Source: Thiobacillus sp. UBA3361 (GTDB taxonomy: Bacteria; Pseudomonadota; Gammaproteobacteria; Burkholderiales; Thiobacillaceae). From it: DNA of 56,875 nt. The translations under genes were made by a program, and so were the position numbers. Where the stretch lies: contig DEQR01000075.1 of assembly GCA_002360535.1 (NCBI GenBank), positions 1 to 56,875 of the forward strand. Direction: 5' to 3'. This document shows positions 32,209 through 41,833 of this stretch, piece by piece. Below the pieces are notes generated by a model. That model did not search any database. It saw only the letters and a list, made by a program, of their open reading frames with translations, and was not told the origin of the DNA. Positions within the stretch are counted from its first letter, which is position 1, and each line of letters opens with the position of its first letter.

Positions 32209-35200
32209 TCATGCGCGGTTCGCACCGGCAGCCGGCGGATGGGCCTCCGGCATGCCGCCGCGGGCCAGCCAGTCGCGGAATTCTTCGGCTGGCAGCGGGC
32301 GGCTGTACAGGTAGCCCTGCCCCGCCTTGCAGCCCAGTTCGAGCAGGATGTCGCGCTGGGCGAAGGTTTCCACCCCCTCGGCGATGACGCCCAGGCCCAG
32401 GCTGTTGCCCAGGGCGATGATGGAGCCGGCCAGGGCGCGGTCTTCCTGATTGGTCTCCAGGTCGCAGACGAAGCTGCGGTCGATCTTTAGCACGCTGATG
32501 GGCAGGCGCCGCAGATAACTAAGGCTGGAGTAGCCTGTGCCGAAGTCGTCGATGGCCAGGCCGATGCCCATGCGTTTGATGGCCAGCAGGTTCTCCACCA
32601 CCTGCTGGCCGGATTCCAGCAGGGTGGATTCGGTGAGCTCCAGCTCCAGCGCCGAGGCGGGCAGGTCGTGGCCGGCCAGCAGGCCGTTCAGCCGTTCGGT
32701 CAGCAGGGGGCTGCGGAAATTGCGCGGCGACAGGTTGATGGAGACGGGGACGAGCGGAAGGCCCTGCCGCTTCCACTCGTCCAGCTGGCCGCAAACGTCG
32801 TCCAACACCCAGCGGCAGAGGTCGTTGATCAGGCCGCTGGTCTCGGCGACCGGGATGAAGCGGCCGGGCGGGACCAGCCCATGCTGCGGATGGCGCCAGC
32901 GCACCAGCGCCTCGGCACCCAGCAGACGGCCGCTTTCCAGGTGCACCTTGGGCTGGTAGTGGGTGATGAGTTCGTCGCCGCCGATGGCCTGCCTGAGCTC
33001 GGATTCCAGCACCAGCTTCTCGAAGGTGGCCACGTTCATGCCGCGGTCGTAGAAAACGTAGAGGTTGCGGCCTTCCTGCTTGGCGCGGTACAGGGCAGTG
33101 TCGGCGTTCTTGAGCAGCTCGCCGATGTCGAGGCCGTCGCGGGGGAACAGGGCGATGCCGATGGAGGTGGACAACGCCAGGCTGTGCCCTTCGACGTCGA
33201 AGGGCTCGCGCATGGCGGCCAGGATTTTTTCCGACACCTCGCCGGCGCCGTGCTGGCCGACGCCCAGCAGCATGAGGACGAATTCGTCGCCGCCCAGGCG
33301 GCTGACGGTATCGGTTGCGCGGACCAGGTCGCCCAGGCGTCGGCCGGCCTCCACCAGCAGGGCGTCGCCGGCGGCGTGACCCAGGGAGTCGTTCACCTCC
33401 TTGAAGCGGTCCAGGTCCAGGAACAGGATGGCGGCCTGCTCCTGCCGCCGGTGCGCCAGGGCCATGGCCAGCCGGGCGCGTTCCATGAGCAGGGCACGGT
33501 TGGGCAGGCCGGTGAGGGGGTCGTGGTAGGCCAGGTGCTCGATGCGGTTCTCCGCTTCCTTCATGGCCGTGATGTCGCTCTCGATGCCCACATAGTGGGT
33601 CAGGCGCCCCGCCTCGTCGCGCACCGCACTGATGGCGGCCAGTACGTTGAACAGGGTGCCGTCCTTGCGCTTGTTGGCGAATTCGCCCTGCCAATGGCCG
33701 TGCCGCTCCAGGTTGCGCCACATCTCCCGGTAGTGGTCGGCGGGCATCAGGCCGGATTGCAGCAGGCTTGGGTCGCGGCCGGTCACTTCGGACTCCGCGT
33801 AGCCGGTCATGCGGGTGAAGGCGGGGTTCACGACAACGAGGCGCCGCTCGGCGTCGGTGACCAGGATGGCCTCGCGCGCCGAGTCGAAAACCGTGCCGGC
33901 CAGCCGCAGGCGCGCCTCGGACTGCTTGCGGGCGGTGATGTCGGTGTGGCGGCCGCGGATGCCCAGGTTGCGCCCGTGCTCGTCCACCACCAGCTGGCAC
34001 TGGTGGCTGATCCAGCGCACGCCGCCGTCCGGGGTGACGATGCGCATCTCCAGATGGTTGACCTCGCCGTGCTGGCCGATGTCGTGCACGTGCTGGCACC
34101 AGGCCTCCCGGTCGTCGGGATGGACGATCTCGTCCAGCAGGGCGGGGTTGGCGTAGAAATCCTCCGGCGGGTGGCCGGTGACCCGCGCCGAGTGCTCCGA
34201 GACATAGCGCATGCCGCCGTCCTGGTCGCGCCAGAACACGAAGTCGGTGGCGAAGCGCACCACGGTGCGGTACAGGGCCTCCTTTTCCTCCAGGGCCGCC
34301 TGCTGGCGGTCCAGGGTCCGCACCATGGCGTTGAAGGCGCGCGTCAGGCCGGCGGTCTCGTCGCCGCCGGCTACCGGCAGCAGGCGCGCGTCGCCCTGCT
34401 TGCCGGGCAGTTCGTCCATGTGCCGGGTGAGGGTGAGCATGGGCCGCAGCAGGCGCCCCATGAGGACGTGGATCAGCAGGGCGCTGAACGCCAGGCCCAG
34501 CAGGGCCAGCAGCAGGATGCGCCACTGGAAGGCGCGCAGCGGCGCCAGGGCCTCGGTGACCGGATAGTTGACGGCCAGTATCCAGTCCTTCCGCCCCAGG
34601 CGCTTGAAGCTGGCGTACATGTGCCGGCCATAGGTATTGATGGTCTCCATGCTGCCCTGGAAGCCGCCCACCGCCCGGTCATAGGCCAGGTTGCCGCCGG
34701 CCGGCACGGGCTTGAAGATGCGCTGCTTGTCGGGATGCATGACCAGCACCCGGTCGCCGGTGGTGAGGTAGAAGTAACCCGACCCGCCCACCCGGCGGTT
34801 GACCAGCTTGCCCAGGAAGTTGTCGCGCATCAGGTCGTGGCTGGCGGCCAGGATGGCCAGCAGCCTGCCGTCCCGGTCGCGGATCGGGGCGGTCATCATG
34901 ATCACCGGGTGCCGGTGCGCCTGGCTGGAGATATAGGGGTCGGAGATGTAGGGCTTGCCGGTGGCCAGGGTCTGGCGGATGTATTCCCGGAAGGCGTAGT
35001 CCTTGCCGCGCCGGCCGGGCGCGTAGGGGGACTCGGTGTACAGGAGGCCCTCGGGGGTGAACACGAAGACGTGATTGTCGAACACGCCGTGCAGGTCGTC
35101 GCGCCGGTCCAGGATGGCCTGCACCCGGTCAGGATCGTCCAGCGCATCGAGGGGGAAGTCATTGGCCGCCGATATCAGCAGGTTGTGGGCGGTGGCCAGG

Positions 35201-35373
35201 CGGGTGTCCAGTTCCTCCGCCACCGAGGCGAGCATGGCGTATTGCTTGTCGAATATCTCGGTGACCAGGGCGTCGCGGAAACGGATGACGGTGAGCACCG
35301 CGGTGAACGCCAGCAGGCAGGCCAGCAGCAGACTCACCGCGATGGTCAGCTTGGTCTGTATCTTCAGGGCCAT
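32209..35373 (-). CDS. Cache-HAMP-PAS-PAS-GGDEF-EAL signalling protein
   Basis: A 1054-residue membrane c-di-GMP enzyme. It has TM1 (8-30), a periplasmic dCache sensor (about 35-280, with VFVFTPEGLLYTESPY and PVIMMTAPIRDRDG), TM2 (about 285-307), HAMP, two PAS domains (about 370-480 and 490-610), GGDEF near residue 694 (RLGGDEFVLML) and EAL near 820 (GAEALVRWRHP) with DDFGTGYSSLSYL. Both catalytic signatures are intact, so cyclase and phosphodiesterase activities are both possible. The ligand is unknown. It is divergent from ovoA. Confidence 0.95.
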   Translation of the reverse strand: MALKIQTKLTIAVSLLLACLLAFTAVLTVIRFRDALVTEIFDKQYAMLASVAEELDTRLATAHNLLISAANDFPLDALDDPDRVQAILDRRDDLHGVFDNHVFVFTPEGLLYTESPYAPGRRGKDYAFREYIRQTLATGKPYISDPYISSQAHRHPVIMMTAPIRDRDGRLLAILAASHDLMRDNFLGKLVNRRVGGSGYFYLTTGDRVLVMHPDKQRIFKPVPAGGNLAYDRAVGGFQGSMETINTYGRHMYASFKRLGRKDWILAVNYPVTEALAPLRAFQWRILLLALLGLAFSALLIHVLMGRLLRPMLTLTRHMDELPGKQGDARLLPVAGGDETAGLTRAFNAMVRTLDRQQAALEEKEALYRTVVRFATDFVFWRDQDGGMRYVSEHSARVTGHPPEDFYANPALLDEIVHPDDREAWCQHVHDIGQHGEVNHLEMRIVTPDGGVRWISHQCQLVVDEHGRNLGIRGRHTDITARKQSEARLRLAGTVFDSAREAILVTDAERRLVVVNPAFTRMTGYAESEVTGRDPSLLQSGLMPADHYREMWRNLERHGHWQGEFANKRKDGTLFNVLAAISAVRDEAGRLTHYVGIESDITAMKEAENRIEHLAYHDPLTGLPNRALLMERARLAMALAHRRQEQAAILFLDLDRFKEVNDSLGHAAGDALLVEAGRRLGDLVRATDTVSRLGGDEFVLMLLGVGQHGAGEVSEKILAAMREPFDVEGHSLALSTSIGIALFPRDGLDIGELLKNADTALYRAKQEGRNLYVFYDRGMNVATFEKLVLESELRQAIGGDELITHYQPKVHLESGRLLGAEALVRWRHPQHGLVPPGRFIPVAETSGLINDLCRWVLDDVCGQLDEWKRQGLPLVPVSINLSPRNFRSPLLTERLNGLLAGHDLPASALELELTESTLLESGQQVVENLLAIKRMGIGLAIDDFGTGYSSLSYLRRLPISVLKIDRSFVCDLETNQEDRALAGSIIALGNSLGLGVIAEGVETFAQRDILLELGCKAGQGYLYSRPLPAEEFRDWLARGGMPEAHPPAAGANRA

Positions 35374-35510
35374 GCCGAGCCATACCCCTCTTATCTCCTA
35401 AGCCATCGCCACTATAACCGGGGCAAAGCGGCCCACGCCAGCCAGGCCGCCCGGTCATGGCCTTGTGTTATATGTAGCAAGACATTCGAGCCACACCCTC
35501 CCCCACCCCC

Positions 35511-37670
35511 ATGGCCGACCTGCGCGACTTCCATACCCGCAACCCGCTGCTGGATGCCGGCGACCCGGAATCGTTCCGGCATCGGCTTCTGGATTACTTC
35601 GAGCGCACCTACGACCTGTTCGAGCGGCTGTTCGACAGTTTCGCCTCGGACGACACCTTCTACGTGCAGCCGGAGCCGCTACGCCACCCGCACATCTTCT
35701 ACTTCGGCCACACCGGCACCTTCTACATCAACAAGCTGAACGTGGCCGGGCTTATCGACTTCCGCATCCACCCGGAATACGAGTCGATGTTCGCCATCGG
35801 CGTCGATGAGATGAGTTGGGACGACCTGAACGGCGCCCACTACGACTGGCCTAGCGTGCGGGAGGTGCGCGACTACCGCATCCGCGCCCGCGAGGTGGTG
35901 CGCGACGTAATCCGCCGCCTGCCCATCACGCTGCCGGTGAAATGGACCGACCCGGCCTGGGCGGTGCTGATGGGCATCGAGCACGAGCGCATCCACCTAG
36001 AGACCTCGTCGGTGCTGATCCGCCAGACCAAGCTCAAGTACCTGCAGGATACCGGCACGCCGATCCACGACTTCTGGCGCCGTTGCCCGGAGGCGGGGCC
36101 GGCGCCGGCCAACGGACTGCTGCCCGTGCCCCGCGGCCGGGTGCACCTTGGCAAGCCGCGCGACCACAACCTGTACGGTTGGGACAACGAGTACGGCCGC
36201 CACGAGGCCGACATCGACCCGTTCCAGGCCAGCCGTTTCCTGGTCAGCAACGGGGAATTCCTGGCGTTCGTCGAGGCCGGCGGCTATAGGGAGCCACGGT
36301 GGTGGACCGGCGAGGGACGGCGATGGCTGGACTGGCGCAAGCCGGAGCACCCCATTTTCTGGCGCCGCCAACCCGACGGCGGCTGGCGCTACCGGGCCTT
36401 GCTGGAAGAGCTGGACATGCCCTGGGATTGGCCCGTGGACGTGAACTGGCTGGAGGCCAAGGCGTTCTGCAACTGGAAGGCGGCGGCGACCGGCCTCTCC
36501 ATCCGCCTGCCCACCGAGGACGAGTGGGTGCGCCTGCTCGACCACTCGGGCCTCGAGGACGAACCCTACTGGGGCGCGGCCGGCACGGCGCCGGGCAACC
36601 TCAACCTGGAATACTGGGCCTCCAGCTGCCCGGTGGACCGATTCGCCTTCCGCGACGGCTTCTGCGACGTGGTGGGCAACGTCTGGCAGTGGACCGAGAC
36701 GCCCATCGCCGGTTTCGAGGGCTTCCAGGTGCACCCCTGGTACGACGACTTCTCCACCCCCACCTTCGACGACAAGCACAACCTGATCAAGGGCGGCAGC
36801 TGGATCAGCACCGGCAACGAGGCCAACCGCCATTCGCGCTACGCCTTCCGGCGCCACTTCTTCCAGCACGCCGGCTTCCGCTACGTGGCCGCCGGCCCCA
36901 GCCCCTACGCGGCGCGGGTGGAACGCTCCACCGAGAACCTGTACGAGACCGACCAGCAACTGGCCCAGTACTGCGAGTTCCACTATGGGCCCGAGTACCT
37001 GGGGGTGGCCAACTTCCCCAAGACCTGCGCCGGGCTGTGCCTGCGTTACATGGAAGGCCGGCCGAAGAAGCGGGCACTGGACATCGGCTGCGCCACCGGC
37101 CGCAGCGCCTTCGAGCTGGCGCGTGGGTTCGAGTTCGTGCACGGCGTCGATTTCACCGCCCGCTTCATCCGCCTGGCCCTGGCCCTGAAGGAAAAGGGCG
37201 AACTGGCCTGGGAGATCGCCACCGAGGGCGAACTAAGCGAAGGCCACGGCCTGCGCCTGGCTGACCTGGGGCTGGCCGAGGCGGCGCGCCGGGTGGAGTT
37301 CTGGCAGGGCGACGCCGCCAACCTGAAGCCCCAGTTCAGCGGCTACGACCTGATCTTCGCCGGCAACCTGATCGACCGCATGGTCAGCCCGCGCGCATTC
37401 CTCTCCCAGGCGCACGAACGACTGAACGCAGGCGGTCTGCTGATCCTCACCTCGCCCTACACCTGGCTGGACGACTTCACCAACCGCGAGGAATGGCTGG
37501 GCGGCTTCGCCCGCGACGGCCGGCCTGTGAGCTCCCTGGACGGCCTGCATGCGGTGCTGGACAAGCACTTCCGCCTGCTCGACGCCCGCGACGTGCCCTT
37601 CGTGCTGCGCGAGACGGCGCGCAAGTTCCAGCACACCCTGGCGCAGATGACGGTGTGGGAGAAACGGTGA
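35511..37670 (+). CDS. ovoA: OvoA, 5-histidylcysteine sulfoxide synthase / methyltransferase
   Basis: First enzyme of ovothiol biosynthesis: it joins cysteine to histidine C5 with O2 and a non-haem iron, and its C-terminal domain later methylates the imidazole. It has 719 residues. An N-terminal DinB-like domain carries the iron histidines H67 (YFGHTGTFY) and H158/H162 (GIEHERIHLE); an FGE-sulfatase-like domain (about 190-465) has SIRLPTEDEW and GNVWQWTE; the SAM domain begins at KRALDIGCATGRS (about 520). That C-terminal domain distinguishes it from EgtB of ergothioneine synthesis. ovoB follows by 70 bp. Confidence 0.93.
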   Translation: MADLRDFHTRNPLLDAGDPESFRHRLLDYFERTYDLFERLFDSFASDDTFYVQPEPLRHPHIFYFGHTGTFYINKLNVAGLIDFRIHPEYESMFAIGVDEMSWDDLNGAHYDWPSVREVRDYRIRAREVVRDVIRRLPITLPVKWTDPAWAVLMGIEHERIHLETSSVLIRQTKLKYLQDTGTPIHDFWRRCPEAGPAPANGLLPVPRGRVHLGKPRDHNLYGWDNEYGRHEADIDPFQASRFLVSNGEFLAFVEAGGYREPRWWTGEGRRWLDWRKPEHPIFWRRQPDGGWRYRALLEELDMPWDWPVDVNWLEAKAFCNWKAAATGLSIRLPTEDEWVRLLDHSGLEDEPYWGAAGTAPGNLNLEYWASSCPVDRFAFRDGFCDVVGNVWQWTETPIAGFEGFQVHPWYDDFSTPTFDDKHNLIKGGSWISTGNEANRHSRYAFRRHFFQHAGFRYVAAGPSPYAARVERSTENLYETDQQLAQYCEFHYGPEYLGVANFPKTCAGLCLRYMEGRPKKRALDIGCATGRSAFELARGFEFVHGVDFTARFIRLALALKEKGELAWEIATEGELSEGHGLRLADLGLAEAARRVEFWQGDAANLKPQFSGYDLIFAGNLIDRMVSPRAFLSQAHERLNAGGLLILTSPYTWLDDFTNREEWLGGFARDGRPVSSLDGLHAVLDKHFRLLDARDVPFVLRETARKFQHTLAQMTVWEKR

Positions 37671-37740
37671 GCTTCCTCGGCCGCGAAAGCATGCGCCATC
37701 ACACCCGTCCCCTGTAGCCACCATCGAACCGACGTAACCC

Positions 37741-38904
37741 GTGACCTTCGATTTCGACACCCCCCTCTCGCGTCTGGGCACCCACAGCGTCAAATACGAC
37801 CTGCGCCGGCTGAAATTCGGCCGCGACGACGTGCTGCCCCTGTGGGTGGCGGACATGGACTTCGCCGCACCGGACTGCGTGCGCGAGGCCCTGGCCGCCC
37901 GCCTGGCCCACCCCATCTACGGCTACACCCTCACCCCGCCGTCCACCCACGAGGCCATCATGGATTGGCAGTGGCGGCGCCACGGCTGGCGGGTGGAAAA
38001 GGAGTGGATCAGCCTGCTGCCAGGCCTGGTGCCGGCCCTGGCCCTATGCGTGCAGGCCTTCAGCCGGCCTGGCGAGGGGGTGGTGGTGCAGACGCCGGTC
38101 TATAACCCCCTGTTCGAGGCGGTGGAGCGCAACGGCCGCCGTCCGGTGCGCAATCCGCTCCTCTGGGAGGCGCGGGGCCACCGCATGGACTTCGCCAGGC
38201 TGGAGGCCGACCTAGACCCCGACATCCGTCTGCTTCTGCTGTGCAGCCCCCACAATCCGGGCGGCCGTGTGTGGCGGCGGGAAGAACTGGAACGGCTGGG
38301 GGAAATCTGCCTGCGCCACGACCTGGTGGTGGTGAGCGACGAGATCCACGCCGACCTGGTCTATCCGGGCCACCGGCACCTGCCCCTGGCCGCCGTGGCG
38401 CCGGAACTGGCGGCCCGGACGGTGGTCCTCAACTCCCCCGGCAAGACCTTCAACATCGCCGGCCTCAACACCGCCTATGCCATCTGCCCGGACCCGGCGC
38501 TGCGCGCCCGCCTGCACGCCGCCGCAAGCACCCTGCATCTGGAAGGGGTCAACCTGTTCGGACCGGTGGCCCTTGAGGCGGCCTACGGCGGGGGCGAGGC
38601 CTGGTTGGCGGCGCTGCTGGACTATCTGCGCGGCAACCTGGACCGGGTCCGGGACCATTTCGCCGCCCACCTGCCCCACATCGGCTGCCCCCTGCCCGAG
38701 GCCACCTTCCTGCTCTGGCTGGACTGCCGCGCCCTGGGGCTGGACGCCTCCACCCTGCGGCAGCGCCTCATCGACGCGGGGCTGGGCCTCTCCCCCGGCA
38801 CCCAGTTCGGGCCGGAGGGCAGCGGCTTCATGCGCCTGAACTTCGCCCTGCCGCGGACAGGTCTCGACGCAGCCTTACGCCTGCTCGGCGCTGCCCTGCG
38901 CTGA
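37741..38904 (+). CDS. ovoB: OvoB-type PLP-dependent C-S lyase (MalY/PatB family)
   Basis: A 387-residue class I/II aminotransferase-fold beta-lyase, close to MalY/PatB. Features are LPLWVADMDFAAPD at the N-terminus, CSPHNPGGRVW, VVSDEIHADLVYPGH and the PLP lysine K235 in NSPGKTFNIAGL. Following ovoA directly on the same strand, it is the expected sulfoxide lyase releasing 5-thiohistidine; a general cystathionine beta-lyase role is the alternative. It starts with GTG 37741, as the family N-terminus FDFDTPLSRLGTHSVKYD follows at once. Confidence 0.88.
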   Translation: MTFDFDTPLSRLGTHSVKYDLRRLKFGRDDVLPLWVADMDFAAPDCVREALAARLAHPIYGYTLTPPSTHEAIMDWQWRRHGWRVEKEWISLLPGLVPALALCVQAFSRPGEGVVVQTPVYNPLFEAVERNGRRPVRNPLLWEARGHRMDFARLEADLDPDIRLLLLCSPHNPGGRVWRREELERLGEICLRHDLVVVSDEIHADLVYPGHRHLPLAAVAPELAARTVVLNSPGKTFNIAGLNTAYAICPDPALRARLHAAASTLHLEGVNLFGPVALEAAYGGGEAWLAALLDYLRGNLDRVRDHFAAHLPHIGCPLPEATFLLWLDCRALGLDASTLRQRLIDAGLGLSPGTQFGPEGSGFMRLNFALPRTGLDAALRLLGAALR

Positions 38905-38908
38905 ATTA

Positions 38909-38922
38909 TTGATTGCCGTCAA
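38909..38922 (+). promoter_or_regulatory. FNR/CRP-type site upstream of the P460-like gene
   Basis: TTGATTGCCGTCAA matches the FNR consensus TTGAT-N4-ATCAA at nine of ten defined positions. It lies 130 bp upstream of ATG 39052 in an AT-rich patch just after ovoB. It would make the downstream cytochrome responsive to oxygen or NO through an FNR/NNR-type regulator. Confidence 0.55.
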
Positions 38923-39051
38923 TATTTTTCTTCACCAAACCTCCCCACAGGCATCAAGTCACATCCGTCCTCTGCCGCTATAGCCTCTTGAAGACATGTG
39001 TGTTTTCCCACCGCATGCCGTCTTGAGTACTAACCCCTAATAGCCTTCATC

Positions 39052-39543
39052 ATGAAACAGCTTGTCTCCATCCTGCTGCTGGGCCTGACCAGCCTGGCGA
39101 CCATCGCCGCCGACCTGCCCGCCGACTGGCGCAACTGGATCAGCGTCAAGACACCGCTGACTGAGATCGGCGCCCTACCCGACTGCAAGGCGGACGTCTC
39201 CAAGCTGCCGCCCATCTACCAGGAAACCGTCGCCACGTATTGTGCGGTGCGCGCCGGCGGCCCCGGCAAGGTGGCGGTGCTGGTACGCCCCGAGGCCGAG
39301 AAGGCATACAACAAGCGCAGCGGCGGCTTCCCGGATGGCGCCAACATGATCCTGCACCTGAAGGACATGAAGGCCCTGTTCGTCACCTTCCACCAGGGCG
39401 ACAAGGCCAGTTACAAGGTGATGACCGAGGACGGCAAGGATGCCACCGCCCCTTCCGGCCCCCTGGCCGCCCAGACCTGCGTCACCTGCCATACCGGGTA
39501 CAAGGCCTTCTGCAAGGCCGGCCAGTGCGGTACTCGCAAGTAA
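39052..39543 (+). CDS. Exported P460-like c-type cytochrome
   Basis: A 163-residue periplasmic protein: signal peptide MKQLVSILLLGLTSLATIAA, a mixed alpha/beta middle with FPDGANMILHL and LFVTFHQGDKASYKVM, and one haem motif CVTCHTGY near the C-terminus (haem Cys-Cys-His around residues 143-147). Shape and haem position resemble the cytochrome P460/c'-beta family, which handles NO and hydroxylamine-type ligands. The cross-linking lysine cannot be assigned by eye. It lies 48 bp before the chemoreceptor gene and behind an FNR-like site. Confidence 0.7.
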   Translation: MKQLVSILLLGLTSLATIAADLPADWRNWISVKTPLTEIGALPDCKADVSKLPPIYQETVATYCAVRAGGPGKVAVLVRPEAEKAYNKRSGGFPDGANMILHLKDMKALFVTFHQGDKASYKVMTEDGKDATAPSGPLAAQTCVTCHTGYKAFCKAGQCGTRK

Positions 39544-39591
39544 CCATGGCAAACGGTGGCCGTCGGGCCGCCGCCGGAGGGGAGCGTTGAC

Positions 39592-41190
39592 ATGACCACG
39601 CGACTGAGCATCAAGACCACTATCACCCTAGGCATGATCACGGCGGTGCTGGTGGCCCAGACCGTCACCGGTTACATATGGTTTACACGCGAACACGCCG
39701 CCCATCTGGAAGGCGTGCGCCAGACCAACGAGGCGGCCATGCGCGCCATCGCCGACCTGGCCACCCGCGGCGTGGGTGGCGGCAACGAAATGATCCTGGA
39801 CAACAGCGATGCCCAATCGCTCTATACATCTTCTGGCGCACTGTACATCCGCATGCAAGGGACCTCGGCCGGACAGCCGGCGACAGCCTTCACCGAGGCC
39901 ATCCCGCCCCGGCCCATGGAGCACGAATACATCCGTGATGGAAAGCAGGCGGAACACCTGCGTACGCTGGCAGGAAACGCCAAGGAATCGGGCCTCCTCG
40001 GCAAGGAGGCGCTGTACCTGATCACCATGCCTCTGAAGGACATAAAAAATGGCGGCCAGATCACCGCGGTCTTCCCCGCCGAACAACTGCGCGGCCTGTT
40101 CACCCGCGTCGCAGGACAAGTGGCCGGGGTGACCGCGGGCATCGTGCTGTTGACGGCCGGCCTGGCCTACCTGTGGGGCTGGTTCATCTGCCGCCCCATC
40201 TTCCAGACCACCTGGCACATCAAGCACGTGGCCGAATCGCTGGACCTGACGCGGCACATCCACATCCTGGGCTGGGACGCCCGGTTCAACCGCGAGATCA
40301 GCGAGACCGTCGAGGTCTTCAACCACTTGCTCGACATGCTGCGCGGCACCCTCGGCCAGGTATCGGGCAATACCGCCCTGATGCACCAGGCCACCCAGGA
40401 TCTGTCCGCCGCCGCAGCCCAGGTAGCGGCCTCCTCCTCGCGGCAGAACGACGCCGCCAGTTCCACGGCGGCGGGCGTTGAGGAGAGCGCCGTGAGTCTG
40501 TCGGAGATTGCCGCCAACGCCCAGGAGGCGAACAACGCCTCGCGCCAGTCGGGGGAACTGTGCCGGGACGGGGGGCGCGTGATCCGCGAGGCTGCGACGG
40601 AAATGTCGGGCATCGCCAACACCGTGCAGCAGGCAGCCAGCACCTTCGACAACCTGGAACGCGACAGTGCCCAGATCACCGCCATCGTCCAGGTCATCAA
40701 GGAGATCGCGGATCAGACCAACCTGCTCGCCCTAAATGCCGCCATCGAGGCGGCACGGGCCGGCGAACAGGGACGCGGCTTCGCGGTGGTGGCCGACGAA
40801 GTGCGCAAGCTGGCCGAGCGCACAGCGCACTCGACCCAGCAGATCAGCGACATGATCGGCACCATTCAGGGCAGCGCGGTGGAGGCCATTCGCACCATGG
40901 AAAGCACGGTGGCGCGCGTGCAGGTGGGTACACAGATGGCTGAGGCGGCCGGCCAGGCCATCACTCAGATCGACAACTCCTCCCTGCGGGTGCTGGAGCG
41001 TGTCCAGGAGATCGCCGCATCACTGCGGCAGCAGAACGCCACCAACCAGGAGATCTCACGCAACGTGGAGCAGATCGCCCAGATGACCGAGCGGAACAGC
41101 CACGCCTCTACCCAGACGGCCGACTCGGCCCGTCAGCTGGCCGAGCTGGCCGATGCCATGCAAAGCACCATCGGGCGTTTCAAGCTCTGA
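39592..41190 (+). CDS. Methyl-accepting chemotaxis protein
   Basis: A 532-residue chemoreceptor: TM1 (about 12-32), a periplasmic sensor domain (35-185) with no CxxCH, TM2 (about 186-210), a HAMP-like linker and a long coiled-coil signalling domain whose tip reads EIADQTNLLALNAAIEAARAGEQGRGFAVVADEVR (split: EIADQTNLLALNAA then IEAARAGEQGRGFAVV). No C-terminal pentapeptide tether is present. GGAGGGGAG precedes ATG 39592. The adjacent P460-like cytochrome could serve as an external haem-based partner; that is inference. Confidence 0.93.
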   Translation: MTTRLSIKTTITLGMITAVLVAQTVTGYIWFTREHAAHLEGVRQTNEAAMRAIADLATRGVGGGNEMILDNSDAQSLYTSSGALYIRMQGTSAGQPATAFTEAIPPRPMEHEYIRDGKQAEHLRTLAGNAKESGLLGKEALYLITMPLKDIKNGGQITAVFPAEQLRGLFTRVAGQVAGVTAGIVLLTAGLAYLWGWFICRPIFQTTWHIKHVAESLDLTRHIHILGWDARFNREISETVEVFNHLLDMLRGTLGQVSGNTALMHQATQDLSAAAAQVAASSSRQNDAASSTAAGVEESAVSLSEIAANAQEANNASRQSGELCRDGGRVIREAATEMSGIANTVQQAASTFDNLERDSAQITAIVQVIKEIADQTNLLALNAAIEAARAGEQGRGFAVVADEVRKLAERTAHSTQQISDMIGTIQGSAVEAIRTMESTVARVQVGTQMAEAAGQAITQIDNSSLRVLERVQEIAASLRQQNATNQEISRNVEQIAQMTERNSHASTQTADSARQLAELADAMQSTIGRFKL

Positions 41191-41229
41191 CCCGGTGGCT
41201 GGCCAGGCCGCGACGTCTGTGGTCCGTGT

Positions 41230-41823
41230 TCAGGCTCCCAATTTTACGAAGGCGGACTCGGCTGCCTTCCAGGACAGGTTGTTCATGAAGGCATCCACAT
41301 AGGCCCCGGCCTTGGCGCCGAAGTCCATGTGGTAGCTGTGCTCGTACATGTCCAGGGCGAGCAGCGGCGTGGCCCCCGCCAGGTTGTGGGCGTGATCGGC
41401 GGACCAGGCGTTCACCAGGCGGGCGCGGCGCGGGCTCCAAACCAGCAGGGTCCAGCCGGAACCGCCGCCCTGGGCCTTGCCCATGGCAACGAATTCCGCG
41501 CGCCAGGCCTCCAGGGAGCCGAAGTCCCGCTCGATGGCCACCTTGAGGGCCCCAGCGGGATCGCCGCCCGTGCCGCCCAGGCTGTCGAAATACACCTCGT
41601 GCAGGATCATGGAGCCGGCGGCGATCATCTCCTCTCGTTTCAGACCGTTGACCTCGAACACCGGGGCGGCGGACCAGTCCAGGCCCTCCAGTCGCCGCTC
41701 GATGGCGTTGAGACGCTTCACGGCGCCACCGTAGTTGTTCTCCCAATGGCTGACGATCAGCTTCTCGGACAGGCCATCGAGCTTGGCCGGGTCGCAGGAC
41801 AGGGATTTCGGTTCATAGGGCAT
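41230..41823 (-). CDS. chrC: ChrC-type Fe/Mn superoxide dismutase
   Basis: A 197-residue iron/manganese superoxide dismutase. Metal ligands are in place: H26 (VSHWENNYG), H75 (MILHEVYF), D158 and H162 (LDMYEHSYHMDF). Second-shell residues differ from housekeeping SodB: the usual HYGKHHxTY block becomes HWENNYGGAV, so the active-site histidine and gateway tyrosine at 30/34 are replaced. It follows chrA by 10 bp; chrB-chrA-chrC operons with a superoxide dismutase as third gene are known from chromate-resistance loci such as TnOtChr and pMOL28. It probably removes superoxide made during chromate reduction. Confidence 0.88.
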   Translation of the reverse strand: MPYEPKSLSCDPAKLDGLSEKLIVSHWENNYGGAVKRLNAIERRLEGLDWSAAPVFEVNGLKREEMIAAGSMILHEVYFDSLGGTGGDPAGALKVAIERDFGSLEAWRAEFVAMGKAQGGGSGWTLLVWSPRRARLVNAWSADHAHNLAGATPLLALDMYEHSYHMDFGAKAGAYVDAFMNNLSWKAAESAFVKLGA

Positions 41824-41833
41824 TGCGGTTTCC

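Noticed and set aside
35511..37670. EgtB (ergothioneine) assignment
   Set aside because: The C-terminal SAM methyltransferase domain and the adjacent PLP lyase fit OvoA/OvoB; no egtD gene is adjacent.
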